NCBI GenBank assembly: GCA_945910005.1 | Contig: OX246747.1 | Coordinates: forward strand, 1,124,947-1,188,946 | DNA from: Isoperla grammatica | Taxonomy: Eukaryota; Arthropoda; Insecta; Plecoptera; Perlodidae | Direction: 5' to 3' | DNA length: 64,000 nt | In this document: positions 12,401 through 26,862 of the stretch, in pieces | Layout: every line of letters begins with the position of its first letter | Position numbering within the stretch: position 1 is the first letter of the stretch | Made by a program: the position numbers and the translations under genes | The notes under the pieces: model-generated | Database searches by the model: none | What the model was told of the DNA's origin: nothing | Seen by the model: the letters and a program-made list of their open reading frames with translations, nothing else

Positions 12401-15400
12401 GATGATTCTTGCTGCTACGTCTCTACTATTGCAATCACGATGCTAGCATTGCATACTTAGTCTTATATGATGATGATTCTTGCTGCTACGTCTCTACTAT
12501 TGCAATCACGATGCTTGCATTGCATACTTAGTCTTATATGATGATGATTCTTGTTGCTACGTCTCTACTATTGCAATCACGATGCTTGCATTGCATACTT
12601 AGTCTTATATGATGATGATTCTTGTTGCTACGTCTCTACTATTGCAATCACGATGCTTGCATTGCATACTTAGTCTTATATGATGATGATTCTTGTTGCT
12701 ACGTCTCTACTATTGCAATCACGATGCTTGCATTGCATACTTAGTCTTATATGATGATGATTCTTGTTGCTACGTCTCTACTATTGCAATCACGATGCTA
12801 GCATTGCATACTTAGTCTTATATGATGATGATTCTTGTTGCTACGTCTCTACTATTGCAATCACGATGCTTGCATTGCATACTTAGTCTTATATGATGAT
12901 GATTCTTGTTGCTACGTCTCTACTATTGCAATCACGATGCTAGCATTGCATACTTAGTCTTATATGATGATGATTCTTGTTGCTACGTCTCTACTATTGC
13001 AATCACGATGCTTGCATTGCATACTTAGTCTTATATGATGATGATTCTTGTTGCTACGTCTCTACTATTGCAATCACGATGCTTGCATTGCATACTTAGT
13101 CTTATATGATGATGATTCTTGCTGCTACGTCTCTACTATTGCAATCACGATGCTTGCATTGCATACTTAGTCTTATATGATGATGATTCTTGTTGCTACG
13201 TCTCTACTATTGCAATCACGATGCTAGCATTGCATACTTAGTCTTATATGATGATGATTCTTGTTGCTACGTCTCTACTATTGCAATCACGATGCTAGCA
13301 TTGCATACTTAGTCTTATATGATGATGATTCTTGCTGCTACGTCTCTACTATTGCAATCACGATGCTAGCATTGCATACTTAGTCTTATATGATGATGAT
13401 TCTTGTTGCTACGTCTCTACTATTGCAATCACGATGCTTGCATTGCATACTTAGTCTTATATGATGATGATTCTTGTTGCTACGTCTCTACTATTGCAAT
13501 CACGATGCTAGCATTGCATACTTAGTCTTATATGATGATGATTCTTGCTGCTACGTCTCTACTATTGCAATCACGATGCTTGCATTGCATACTTAGTCTT
13601 ATATGATGATGATTCTTGTTGCTACGTCTCTACTATTGCAATCACGATGCTTGCATTGCATACTTAGTCTTATATGATGATGATTCTTGTTGCTACGTCT
13701 CTACTATTGCAATCACGATGCTTGCATTGCATACTTAGTCTTATATGATGATGATTCTTGCTGCTACGTCTCTACTATTGCAATCACGATGCTAGCATTG
13801 CATACTTAGTCTTATATGATGATGATTCTTGTTGCTACGTCTCTACTATTGCAATCACGATGCTTGCATTGCATACTTAGTCTTATATGATGATGATTCT
13901 TGCTGCTACGTCTCTACTATTGCAATCACGATGCTTGCATTGCATACTTAGTCTTATATGATGATGATTCTTGTTGCTACGTCTCTACTATTGCAATCAC
14001 GATGCTTGCATTGCATACTTAGTCTTATATGATGATGATTCTTGTTGCTACGTCTCTACTATTGCAATCACGATGCTAGCATTGCATACTTAGTCTTATA
14101 TGATGATGATTCTTGTTGCTACGTCTCTACTATTGCAATCACGATGCTTGCATTGCATACTTAGTAGCTTATATGATGATGATTCTTGTTGCTACGTCTC
14201 TACTATTGCAATCACGATGCTTGCATTGCATACTTAGTCTTATATGATGATGATTCTTGTTGCTACGTCTCTACTATTGCAATCACGATGCTTGCATTGC
14301 ATACTTAGTCTTATATGATGATGATTCTTGTTGCTACGTCTCTACTATTGCAATCACGATGCTAGCATTGCATACTTAGTCTTATATGATGATGATTCTT
14401 GTTGCTACGTCTCTACTATTGCAATCACGATGCTTGCATTGCATACTTAGTCTTATATGATGATGATTCTTGTTGCCACGTCTCTACTATTGCAATCACG
14501 ATGCTTGCATTGCATACTTAGTCTTATATGATGATGATTCTTGTTGCTACGTCTCTACTATTGCAATCACGATGCTTGCATTGCATACTTAGTCTTATAT
14601 GATGATGATTCTTGTTGCTACGTCTCTACTATTGCAATCACGATGCTTGCATTGCATACTTAGTCTTATATGATGATGATTCTTGTTGCCACGTCTCTAC
14701 TATTGCAATCACGATGCTTGCATTGCATACTTAGTCTTATATGATGATGATTCTTGTTGCTACGTCTCTACTATTGCAATCACGATGCTTGCATTGCATA
14801 CTTAGTCTTATATGATGATGATTCTTGCTGCTACGTCTCTACTATTGCAATCACGATGCTTGCATTGCATACTTAGTCTTATATGATGATGATTCTTGTT
14901 GCTACGTCTCTACTATTGCAATCACGATGCTTGCATTGCATACTTAGTCTTATATGATGATGATTCTTGTTGCTACGTCTCTACTATTGCAATCACGATG
15001 CTTGCATTGCATACTTAGTCTTATATGATGATGATTCTTGTTGCTACGTCTCTACTATTGCAATCACGATGCTTGCATTGCATACTTAGTCTTATATGAT
15101 GATGATTCTTGCTGCTACGTCTCTACTATTGCAATCACGATGCTAGCATTGCATACTTAGTCTTATATGATGATGATTCTTGTTGCTACGTCTCTACTAT
15201 TGCAATCACGATGCTAGCATTGCATACTTAGTCTTATATGATGATGATTCTTGCTGCTACGTCTCTACTATTGCAATCACGATGCTTGCATTGCATACTT
15301 AGTCTTATATGATGATGATTCTTGTTGCTACGTCTCTACTATTGCAATCACGATGCTAGCATTGCATACTTAGTCTTATATGATGATGATTCTTGCTGCT

Positions 15401-18400
15401 ACGTCTCTACTATTGCAATCACGATGCTTGCATTGCATACTTAGTCTTATATGATGATGATTCTTGTTGCTACGTCTCTACTATTGCAATCACGATGCTT
15501 GCATTGCATACTTAGTCTTATATGATGATGATTCTTGTTGCTACGTCTCTACTATTGCAATCACGATGCTTGCATTGCATACTTAGTCTTATATGATGAT
15601 GATTCTTGTTGCTACGTCTCTACTATTGCAATCACGATGCTAGCATTGCATACTTAGTCTTATATGATGATGATTCTTGTTGCTACGTCTCTACTATTGC
15701 AATCACGATGCTTGCATTGCATACTTAGTCTTATATGATGATGATTCTTGCTGCTACGTCTCTACTATTGCAATCACGATGCTAGCATTGCATACTTAGT
15801 CTTATATGATGATGATTCTTGTTGCTACGTCTCTACTATTGCAATCACGATGCTTGCATTGCATACTTAGTCTTATATGATGATGATTCTTGCTGCTACG
15901 TCTCTACTATTGCAATCACGATGCTTGCATTGCATACTTAGTCTTATATGATGATGATTCTTGCTGCTACGTCTCTACTATTGCAATCACGATGCTTGCA
16001 TTGCATACTTAGTCTTATATGATGATGATTCTTGTTGCTACGTCTCTACTATTGCAATCACGATGCTTGCATTGCATACTTAGTCTTATATGATGATGAT
16101 TCTTGCTGCTACGTCTCTACTATTGCAATCACGATGCTAGCATTGCATACTTAGTCTTATATGATGATGATTCTTGCTGCTACGTCTCTACTATTGCAAT
16201 CACGATGCTTGCATTGCATACTTAGTCTTATATGATGATGATTCTTGCTGCTACGTCTCTACTATTGCAATCACGATGCTTGCATTGCATACTTAGTCTT
16301 ATATGATGATGATTCTTGTTGCTACGTCTCTACTATTGCAATCACGATGCTAGCATTGCATACTTAGTCTTATATGATGATGATTCTTGTTGCTACGTCT
16401 CTACTATTGCAATCACGATGCTTGCATTGCATACTTAGTCTTATATGATGATGATTCTTGTTGCTACGTCTCTACTATTGCAATCACGATGCTTGCATTG
16501 CATACTTAGTCTTATATGATGATGATTCTTGTTGCTACGTCTCTACTATTGCAATCACGATGCTTGCATTGCATACTTAGTCTTATATGATGATGATTCT
16601 TGTTGCTACGTCTCTACTATTGCAATCACGATGCTAGCATTGCATACTTAGTCTTATATGATGATGATTCTTGTTGCTACGTCTCTACTATTGCAATCAC
16701 GATGCTTGCATTGCATACTTAGTCTTATATGATGATGATTCTTGTTGCTACGTCTCTACTATTGCAATCACGATGCTTGCATTGCATACTTAGTCTTATA
16801 TGATGATGATTCTTGTTGCTACGTCTCTACTATTGCAATCACGATGCTTGCATTGCATACTTAGTCTTATATGATGATGATTCTTGTTGCTACGTCTCTA
16901 CTATTGCAATCACGATGCTAGCATTGCATACTTAGTCTTATATGATGATGATTCTTGTTGCTACGTCTCTACTATTGCAATCACGATGCTTGCATTGCAT
17001 ACTTAGTCTTATATGATGATGATTCTTGCTGCTACGTCTCTACTATTGCAATCACGATGCTTGCATTGCATACTTAGTCTTATATGATGATGATTCTTGT
17101 TGCTACGTCTCTACTATTGCAATCACGATGCTAGCATTGCATACTTAGTCTTATATGATGATGATTCTTGTTGCTACGTCTCTACTATTGCAATCACGAT
17201 GCTTGCATTGCATACTTAGTCTTATATGATGATGATTCTTGTTGCTACGTCTCTACTATTGCAATCACGATGCTTGCATTGCATACTTAGTCTTATATGA
17301 TGATGATTCTTGTTGCTACGTCTCTACTATTGCAATCACGATGCTTGCATTGCATACTTAGTCTTATATGATGATGATTCTTGTTGCTACGTCTCTACTA
17401 TTGCAATCACGATGCTAGCATTGCATACTTAGTCTTATATGATGATGATTCTTGTTGCTACGTCTCTACTATTGCAATCACGATGCTTGCATTGCATACT
17501 TAGTCTTATATGATGATGATTCTTGCTGCTACGTCTCTACTATTGCAATCACGATGCTTGCATTGCATACTTAGTCTTATATGATGATGATTCTTGTTGC
17601 TACGTCTCTACTATTGCAATCACGATGCTTGCATTGCATACTTAGTCTTATATGATGATGATTCTTGCTGCTACGTCTCTACTATTGCAATCACGATGCT
17701 TGCATTGCATACTTAGTCTAATATGATGATGATTCTTGTTGCTACGTCTCTACTATTGCAATCACGATGCTAGCATTGCATACTTAGTCTTATATGATGA
17801 TGATTCTTGTTGCTACGTCTCTACTATTGCAATCACGATGCTTGCATTGCATACTTAGTCTTATATGATGATGATTCTTGTTGCTACGTCTCTACTATTG
17901 CAATCACGATGCTTGCATTGCATACTTAGTCTTATATGATGATGATTCTTGTTGCTACGTCTCTACTATTGCAATCACGATGCTTGCATTGCATACTTAG
18001 TCTTATATGATGATGATTCTTGCTGCTACGTCTCTACTATTGCAATCACGATGCTTGCATTGCATACTTAGTCTTATATGATGATGATTCTTGTTGCTAC
18101 GTCTCTACTATTGCAATCACGATGCTTGCATTGCATACTTAGTCTTATATGATGATGATTCTTGTTGCTACGTCTCTACTATTGCAATCACGATGCTTGC
18201 ATTGCATACTTAGTCTTATATGATGATGATTCTTGTTGCTACGTCTCTACTATTGCAATCACGATGCTTGCATTGCATACTTAGTCTTATATGATGATGA
18301 TTCTTGTTGCTACGTCTCTACTATTGCAATCACGATGCTTGCATTGCATACTTAGTCTTATATGATGATGATTCTTGTTGCTACGTCTCTACTATTGCAA

Positions 18401-21400
18401 TCACGATGCTTGCATTGCATACTTAGTCTTATATGATGATGATTCTTGCTGCTACGTCTCTACTATTGCAATCACGATGCTAGCATTGCATACTTAGTCT
18501 TATATGATGATGATTCTTGCTGCTACGTCTCTACTATTGCAATCACGATGCTTGCATTGCATACTTAGTCTTATATGATGATGATTCTTGTTGCTACGTC
18601 TCTACTATTGCAATCACGATGCTTGCATTGCATACTTAGTCTTATATGATGATGATTCTTGTTGCTACGTCTCTACTATTGCAATCACGATGCTTGCATT
18701 GCATACTTAGTCTTATATGATGATGATTCTTGCTGCTACGTCTCTACTATTGCAATCACGATGCTTGCATTGCATACTTAGTCTTATATGATGATGATTC
18801 TTGCTGCTACGTCTCTACTATTGCAATCACGATGCTTGCATTGCATACTTAGTCTTATATGATGATGATTCTTGCTGCTACGTCTCTACTATTGCAATCA
18901 CGATGCTTGCATTGCATACTTAGTCTTATATGATGATGATTCTTGCTGCTACGTCTCTACTATTGCAATCACGATGCTTGCATTGCATACTTAGTCTTAT
19001 ATGATGATGATTCTTGTTGCTACGTCTCTACTATTGCAATCACGATGCTTGCATTGCATACTTAGTCTTATATGATGATGATTCTTGCTGCTACGTCTCT
19101 ACTATTGCAATCACGATGCTTGCATTGCATACTTAGTCTTATATGATGATGATTCTTGCTGCTACGTCTCTACTATTGCAATCACGATGCTTGCATTGCA
19201 TACTTAGTCTTATATGATGATGATTCTTGCTGCTACGTCTCTACTATTGCAATCACGATGCTTGCATTGCATACTTAGTCTTATATGATGATGATTCTTG
19301 TTGCTACGTCTCTACTATTGCAATCACGATGCTTGCATTGCATACTTAGTCTTATATGATGATGATTCTTGTTGCTACGTCTCTACTATTGCAATCACGA
19401 TGCTTGCATTGCATACTTAGTCTTATATGATGATGATTCTTGCTGCTACGTCTCTACTATTGCAATCACGATGCTTGCATTGCATACTTAGTCTTATATG
19501 ATGATGATTCTTGCTGCTACGTCTCTACTATTGCAATCACGATGCTTGCATTGCATACTTAGTCTTATATGATGATGATTCTTGCTGCTACGTCTCTACT
19601 ATTGCAATCACGATGCTTGCATTGCATACTTAGTCTTATATGATGATGATTCTTGTTGCTACGTCTCTACTATTGCAATCACGATGCTTGCATTGCATAC
19701 TTAGTCTTATATGATGATGATTCTTGTTGCTACGTCTCTACTATTGCAATCACGATGCTTGCATTGCATACTTAGTCTTATATGATGATGATTCTTGTTG
19801 CTACGTCTCTACTATTGCAATCACGATGCTTGCATTGCATACTTAGTCTTATATGATGATGATTCTTGTTGCTACGTCTCTACTATTGCAATCACGATGC
19901 TAGCATTGCATACTTAGTCTTATATGATGATGATTCTTGTTGCTACGTCTCTACTATTGCAATCACGATGCTTGCATTGCATACTTAGTCTTATATGATG
20001 ATGATTCTTGTTGCTACGTCTCTACTATTGCAATCACGATGCTTGCATTGCATACTTAGTCTTATATGATGATGATTCTTGTTGCTACGTCTCTACTATT
20101 GCAATCACGATGCTAGCATTGCATACTTAGTCTTATATGATGATGATTCTTGTTGCTACGTCTCTACTATTGCAATCACGATGCTAGCATTGCATACTTA
20201 GTCTTATATGATGATGATTCTTGTTGCTACGTCTCTACTATTGCAATCACGATGCTTGCATTGCATACTTAGTCTTATATGATGATGATTCTTGTTGCTA
20301 CGTCTCTACTATTGCAATCACGATGCTAGCATTGCATACTTAGTCTTATATGATGATGATTCTTGTTGCTACGTCTCTACTATTGCAATCACGATGCTAG
20401 CATTGCATACTTAGTCTTATATGATGATGATTCTTGTTGCTACGTCTCTACTATTGCAATCACGATGCTTGCATTGCATACTTAGTCTTATATGATGATG
20501 ATTCTTGTTGCTACGTCTCTACTATTGCAATCACGATGCTAGCATTGCATACTTAGTCTTATATGATGATGATTCTTGTTGCTACGTCTCTACTATTGCA
20601 ATCACGATGCTTGCATTGCATACTTAGTCTTATATGATGATGATTCTTGTTGCTACGTCTCTACTATTGCAATCACGATGCTAGCATTGCATACTTAGTC
20701 TTATATGATGATGATTCTTGCTGCTACGTCTCTACTATTGCAATCACGATGCTAGCATTGCATACTTAGTCTTATATGATGATGATTCTTGTTGCTACGT
20801 CTCTACTATTGCAATCACGATGCTAGCATTGCATACTTAGTCTTATATGATGATGATTCTTGTTGCTACGTCTCTACTATTGCAATCACGATGCTAGCAT
20901 TGCATACTTAGTCTTATATGATGATGATTCTTGTTGCTACGTCTCTACTATTGCAATCACGATGCTTGCATTGCATACTTAGTCTTATATGATGATGATT
21001 CTTGTTGCTACGTCTCTACTATTGCAATCACGATGCTAGCATTGCATACTTAGTCTTATATGATGATGATTCTTGTTGCTACGTCTCTACTATTGCAATC
21101 ACGATGCTTGCATTGCATACTTAGTCTTATATGATGATGATTCTTGTTGCTACGTCTCTACTATTGCAATCACGATGCTAGCATTGCATACTTAGTCTTA
21201 TATGATGATGATTCTTGTTGCTACGTCTCTACTATTGCAATCACGATGCTAGCATTGCATACTTAGTCTTATATGATGATGATTCTTGTTGCTACGTCTC
21301 TACTATTGCAATCACGATGCTAGCATTGCATACTTAGTCTTATATGATGATGATTCTTGTTGCTACGTCTCTACTATTGCAATCACGATGCTAGCATTGC

Positions 21401-24400
21401 ATACTTAGTCTTATATGATGATGATTCTTGTTGCTACGTCTCTACTATTGCAATCACGATGCTTGCATTGCATACTTAGTCTTATATGATGATGATTCTT
21501 GTTGCTACGTCTCTACTATTGCAATCACGATGCTTGCATTGCATACTTAGTCTTATATGATGATGATTCTTGCTGCTACGTCTCTACTATTGCAATCACG
21601 ATGCTTGCATTGCATACTTAGTCTTATATGATGATGATTCTTGCTGCTACGTCTCTACTATTGCAATCACGATGCTTGCATTGCATACTTAGTCTTATAT
21701 GATGATGATTCTTGTTGCTACGTCTCTACTATTGCAATCACGATGCTTGCATTGCATACTTAGTCTTATATGATGATGATTCTTGTTGCTACGTCTCTAC
21801 TATTGCAATCACGATGCTTGCATTGCATACTTAGTCTTATATGATGATGATTCTTGTTGCTACGTCTCTACTATTGCAATCACGATGCTTGCATTGCATA
21901 CTTAGTCTTATATGATGATGATTCTTGTTGCTACGTCTCTACTATTGCAATCACGATGCTAGCATTGCATACTTAGTCTTATATGATGATGATTCTTGCT
22001 GCTACGTCTCTACTATTGCAATCACGATGCTAGCATTGCATACTTAGTCTTATATGATGATGATTCTTGCTGCTACGTCTCTACTATTGCAATCACGATG
22101 CTTGCATTGCATACTTAGTCTTATATGATGATGATTCTTGCTGCTACGTCTCTACTATTGCAATCACGATGCTTGCATTGCATACTTAGTCTTATATGAT
22201 GATGATTCTTGCTGCTACGTCTCTACTATTGCAATCACGATGCTTGCATTGCATACTTAGTCTTATATGATGATGATTCTTGCTGCTACGTCTCTACTAT
22301 TGCAATCACGATGCTTGCATTGCATACTTAGTCTTATATGATGATGATTCTTGCTGCTACGTCTCTACTATTGCAATCACGATGCTTGCATTGCATACTT
22401 AGTCTTATATGATGATGATTCTTGTTGCTACGTCTCTACTATTGCAATCACGATGCTTGCATTGCATACTTAGTCTTATATGATGATGATTCTTGTTGCT
22501 ACGTCTCTACTATTGCAATCACGATGCTAGCATTGCATACTTAGTCTTATATGATGATGATTCTTGTTGCTACGTCTCTACTATTGCAATCACGATGCTT
22601 GCATTGCATACTTAGTCTTATATGATGATGATTCTTGTTGCTACGTCTCTACTATTGCAATCACGATGCTAGCATTGCATACTTAGTCTTATATGATGAT
22701 GATTCTTGTTGCTACGTCTCTACTATTGCAATCACGATGCTTGCATTGCATACTTAGTCTTATATGATGATGATTCTTGTTGCTACGTCTCTACTATTGC
22801 AATCACGATGCTAGCATTGCATACTTAGTCTTATATGATGATGATTCTTGTTGCTACGTCTCTACTATTGCAATCACGATGCTTGCATTGCATACTTAGT
22901 CTTATATGATGATGATTCTTGTTGCTACGTCTCTACTATTGCAATCACGATGCTAGCATTGCATACTTAGTCTTATATGATGATGATTCTTGTTGCTACG
23001 TCTCTACTATTGCAATCACGATGCTAGCATTGCATACTTAGTCTTATATGATGATGATTCTTGTTGCTACGTCTCTACTATTGCAATCACGATGCTAGCA
23101 TTGCATACTTAGTCTTATATGATGATGATTCTTGTTGCTACGTCTCTACTATTGCAATCACGATGCTTGCATTGCATACTTAGTCTTATATGATGATGAT
23201 TCTTGTTGCTACGTCTCTACTATTGCAATCACGATGCTAGCATTGCATACTTAGTCTTATATGATGATGATTCTTGTTGCTACGTCTCTACTATTGCAAT
23301 CACGATGCTTGCATTGCATACTTAGTCTTATATGATGATGATTCTTGTTGCTACGTCTCTACTATTGCAATCACGATGCTAGCATTGCATACTTAGTCTT
23401 ATATGATGATGATTCTTGCTGCTACGTCTCTACTATTGCAATCACGATGCTAGCATTGCATACTTAGTCTTATATGATGATGATTCTTGTTGCTACGTCT
23501 CTACTATTGCAATCACGATGCTAGCATTGCATACTTAGTCTTATATGATGATGATTCTTGTTGCTACGTCTCTACTATTGCAATCACGATGCTAGCATTG
23601 CATACTTAGTCTTATATGATGATGATTCTTGTTGCTACGTCTCTACTATTGCAATCACGATGCTTGCATTGCATACTTAGTCTTATATGATGATGATTCT
23701 TGTTGCTACGTCTCTACTATTGCAATCACGATGCTAGCATTGCATACTTAGTCTTATATGATGATGATTCTTGTTGCTACGTCTCTACTATTGCAATCAC
23801 GATGCTTGCATTGCATACTTAGTCTTATATGATGATGATTCTTGTTGCTACGTCTCTACTATTGCAATCACGATGCTAGCATTGCATACTTAGTCTTATA
23901 TGATGATGATTCTTGTTGCTACGTCTCTACTATTGCAATCACGATGCTAGCATTGCATACTTAGTCTTATATGATGATGATTCTTGTTGCTACGTCTCTA
24001 CTATTGCAATCACGATGCTAGCATTGCATACTTAGTCTTATATGATGATGATTCTTGTTGCTACGTCTCTACTATTGCAATCACGATGCTAGCATTGCAT
24101 ACTTAGTCTTATATGATGATGATTCTTGTTGCTACGTCTCTACTATTGCAATCACGATGCTTGCATTGCATACTTAGTCTTATATGATGATGATTCTTGT
24201 TGCTACGTCTCTACTATTGCAATCACGATGCTAGCATTGCATACTTAGTCTTATATGATGATGATTCTTGTTGCTACGTCTCTACTATTGCAATCACGAT
24301 GCTAGCATTGCATACTTAGTCTTATATGATGATGATTCTTGTTGCTACGTCTCTACTATTGCAATCACGATGCTAGCATTGCATACTTAGTCTTATATGA

Positions 24401-24921
24401 TGATGATTCTTGTTGCTACGTCTCTACTATTGCAATCACGATGCTAGCATTGCATACTTAGTCTTATATGATGATGATTCTTGTTGCTACGTCTCTACTA
24501 TTGCAATCACGATGCTAGCATTGCATACTTAGTCTTATATGATGATGATTCTTGTTGCTACGTCTCTACTATTGCAATCACGATGCTAGCATTGCATACT
24601 TAGTCTTATATGATGATGATTCTTGCTGCTACGTCTCTACTATTGCAATCACGATGCTAGCATTGCATACTTAGTCTTATATGATGATGATTCTTGCTGC
24701 TACGTCTCTACTATTGCAATCACGATGCTTGCATTGCATACTTAGTCTTATATGATGATGATTCTTGTTGCTACGTCTCTACTATTGCAATCACGATGCT
24801 TGCATTGCATACTTAGTCTTATATGATGATGATTCTTGTTGCTACGTCTCTACTATTGCAATCACGATGCTTGCATTGCATACTTAGTCTTATATGATGA
24901 TGATTCTTGCTGCTACGTCTC
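6479..24921. repeat. 18.4-kb array of a 71-bp satellite, about 260 copies
   Basis: A 71-base unit starting CTTGCATTGCATACTTAGTC repeats without interruption for 18.44 kb. Copies are nearly identical and differ mainly at three positions: base 3 (T or A; A makes GCTAGC), base 41 (C or T in CTTG[C/T]TGC) and, rarely, base 22 (T or A in GTCT[T/A]ATATG). One copy has a 2-base insertion (TTAGTAGCTT at about 14161). All reading frames are closed in every unit, so it is non-coding. Size and homogeneity suggest a major satellite (heterochromatic, possibly pericentromeric or subtelomeric); this is inference. Confidence 0.98.
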
Positions 24922-26862
24922 AACAGCTACGCAACAGCTAGCACGCCCTAGCAACAGCCAGCACGCCCTAGCAACAGCCAGCACGCCCTAGCAACAGCCA
25001 GCACGCCCTAGCAACAGCCAGCACGCCCTAGCAACAGCCAGCACGCCCTAGCAACAGCTAGCACGCCCTAGCAACAGCCAGCACGCCCTAGCAACAGCCA
25101 GCACGCCCTAGCAACAGCCAGCACGCCCTAGCAACAGCCAGCACGCCCTAGCAACAGCCAGCACGCCCTAGCAACAGCCAGCACGCCCTAGCAACAGCTA
25201 GCACGCCCTAGCAACAGCCAGCACGCCCTAGCAACAGCCAGCACGCCCTAGCAACAGCCAGCACGCCCTAGCAACAGCCAGCACGCCCTAGCAACAGCCA
25301 GCACGCCCTAGCAACAGCCAGCACGCCCTAGCAACAGCTAGCACGCCCTAGCAACAGCTAGCACGCCCTAGCAACAGCTAGCACGCCCTAGCAACAGCCA
25401 GCACGCCCTAGCAACAGCCAGCACGCCCTAGCAACAGCCAGCACGCCCTAGCAACAGCCAGCACGCCCTAGCAACAGCCAGCACGCCCTAGCAACAGCCA
25501 GCACGCCCTAGCAACAGCTAGCACGCCCTAGCAACAGCTAGCACGCCCTAGCAACAGCCAGCACGCCCTAGCAACAGCCAGCACGCCCTAGCAACAGCCA
25601 GCACGCCCTAGCAACAGCCAGCACGCCCTAGCAACAGCTAGCACGCCCTAGCAACAGCTAGCACGCCCTAGCAACAGCTAGCACGCCCTAGCAACAGCCA
25701 GCACGCCCTAGCAACAGCTAGCACGCCCTAGCAACAGCTAGCACGCCCTAGCAACAGCCAGCACGCCCTAGCAACAGCCAGCACGCCCTAGCAACAGCCA
25801 GCACGCCCTAGCAACAGCTAGCACGCCCTAGCAACAGCTAGCACGCCCTAGCAACAGCTAGCACGCCCTAGCAACAGCCAGCACGCCCTAGCAACAGCCA
25901 GCACGCCCTAGCAACAGCTAGCACGCCCTAGCAACAGCCAGCACGCCCTAGCAACAGCCAGCACGCCCTAGCAACAGCCAGCACGCCCTAGCAACAGCTA
26001 GCACGCCCTAGCAACAGCTAGCACGCCCTAGCAACAGCTAGCACGCCCTAGCAACAGCCAGCACGCCCTAGCAACAGCCAGCACGCCCTAGCAACAGCTA
26101 GCACGCCCTAGCAACAGCTAGCACGCCCTAGCAACAGCTAGCACGCCCTAGCAACAGCCAGCACGCCCTAGCAACAGCTAGCACGCCCTAGCAACAGCCA
26201 GCACGCCCTAGCAACAGCCAGCACGCCCTAGCAACAGCTAGCACGCCCTAGCAACAGCTAGCACGCCCTAGCAACAGCTAGCACGTCTTAGCAACAGCTA
26301 GCACGCCCTAGCAACAGCTAGCACGCTCTAGTAACAGCTAGCACGCCCTAGCAACAGCTAGCACGCCCTAGCAACAGCTAGCACGTCCCAGCAACAGCTA
26401 GCATGTCCTAGCAACAGCTAGCACGCCCTAGCAACAGCTAGCGCGCCCTAGCAACAGCTAGCACGTCCCAGCAACAGCTAGCACGCCCTAGCAACAGCTA
26501 GCACGCCCTAGCAACAGCTAGCACGTCCTAGCAACATCCAGCACGTCCCAGCAACAGCTAGCACGCCCTAGCAACAGCTAGCACGTCCTAGCAACAGCCA
26601 GCACGTCCTAGCATCAGCACGTCCTTGCATCAGCTAGCACGTCCCAGCAACAGCTAGCACGCCCTAGCAACAGCTAGCACGTCCTAGCAACAGCCAGCAC
26701 GTCCCAGCAACAGCTAGCACGTCCTGGCAACAGCTAGCACGCCCTAGCAACAGCTAGCACGTCCTAGCAACAGCCAGCACGTCCCAGCATCAGCTAGCAC
26801 GTCCCAGCATCAGCTAGCACGTCCCAGCATCAGCTAGCACGTCCTAGCGTCACAGTTAGCCA
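24922..26862. repeat. 20-bp satellite, about 97 copies
   Basis: The unit CAGCCAGCACGCCCTAGCAA (or CAGCTAGC...) repeats exactly every 20 bases. The first 1.3 kb varies almost only at one C/T site. From about 26280 onward copies accumulate changes (ACGTCCCAGC, ACGTCCTAGC, GCATCAGC) and indels, so the right edge is the degraded one. It joins the 71-bp array directly at about 24921. Confidence 0.97.

Noticed and set aside
6479..24921. CRISPR array
   Set aside because: Units are contiguous and near-identical with no unique spacers, and the window is animal DNA.
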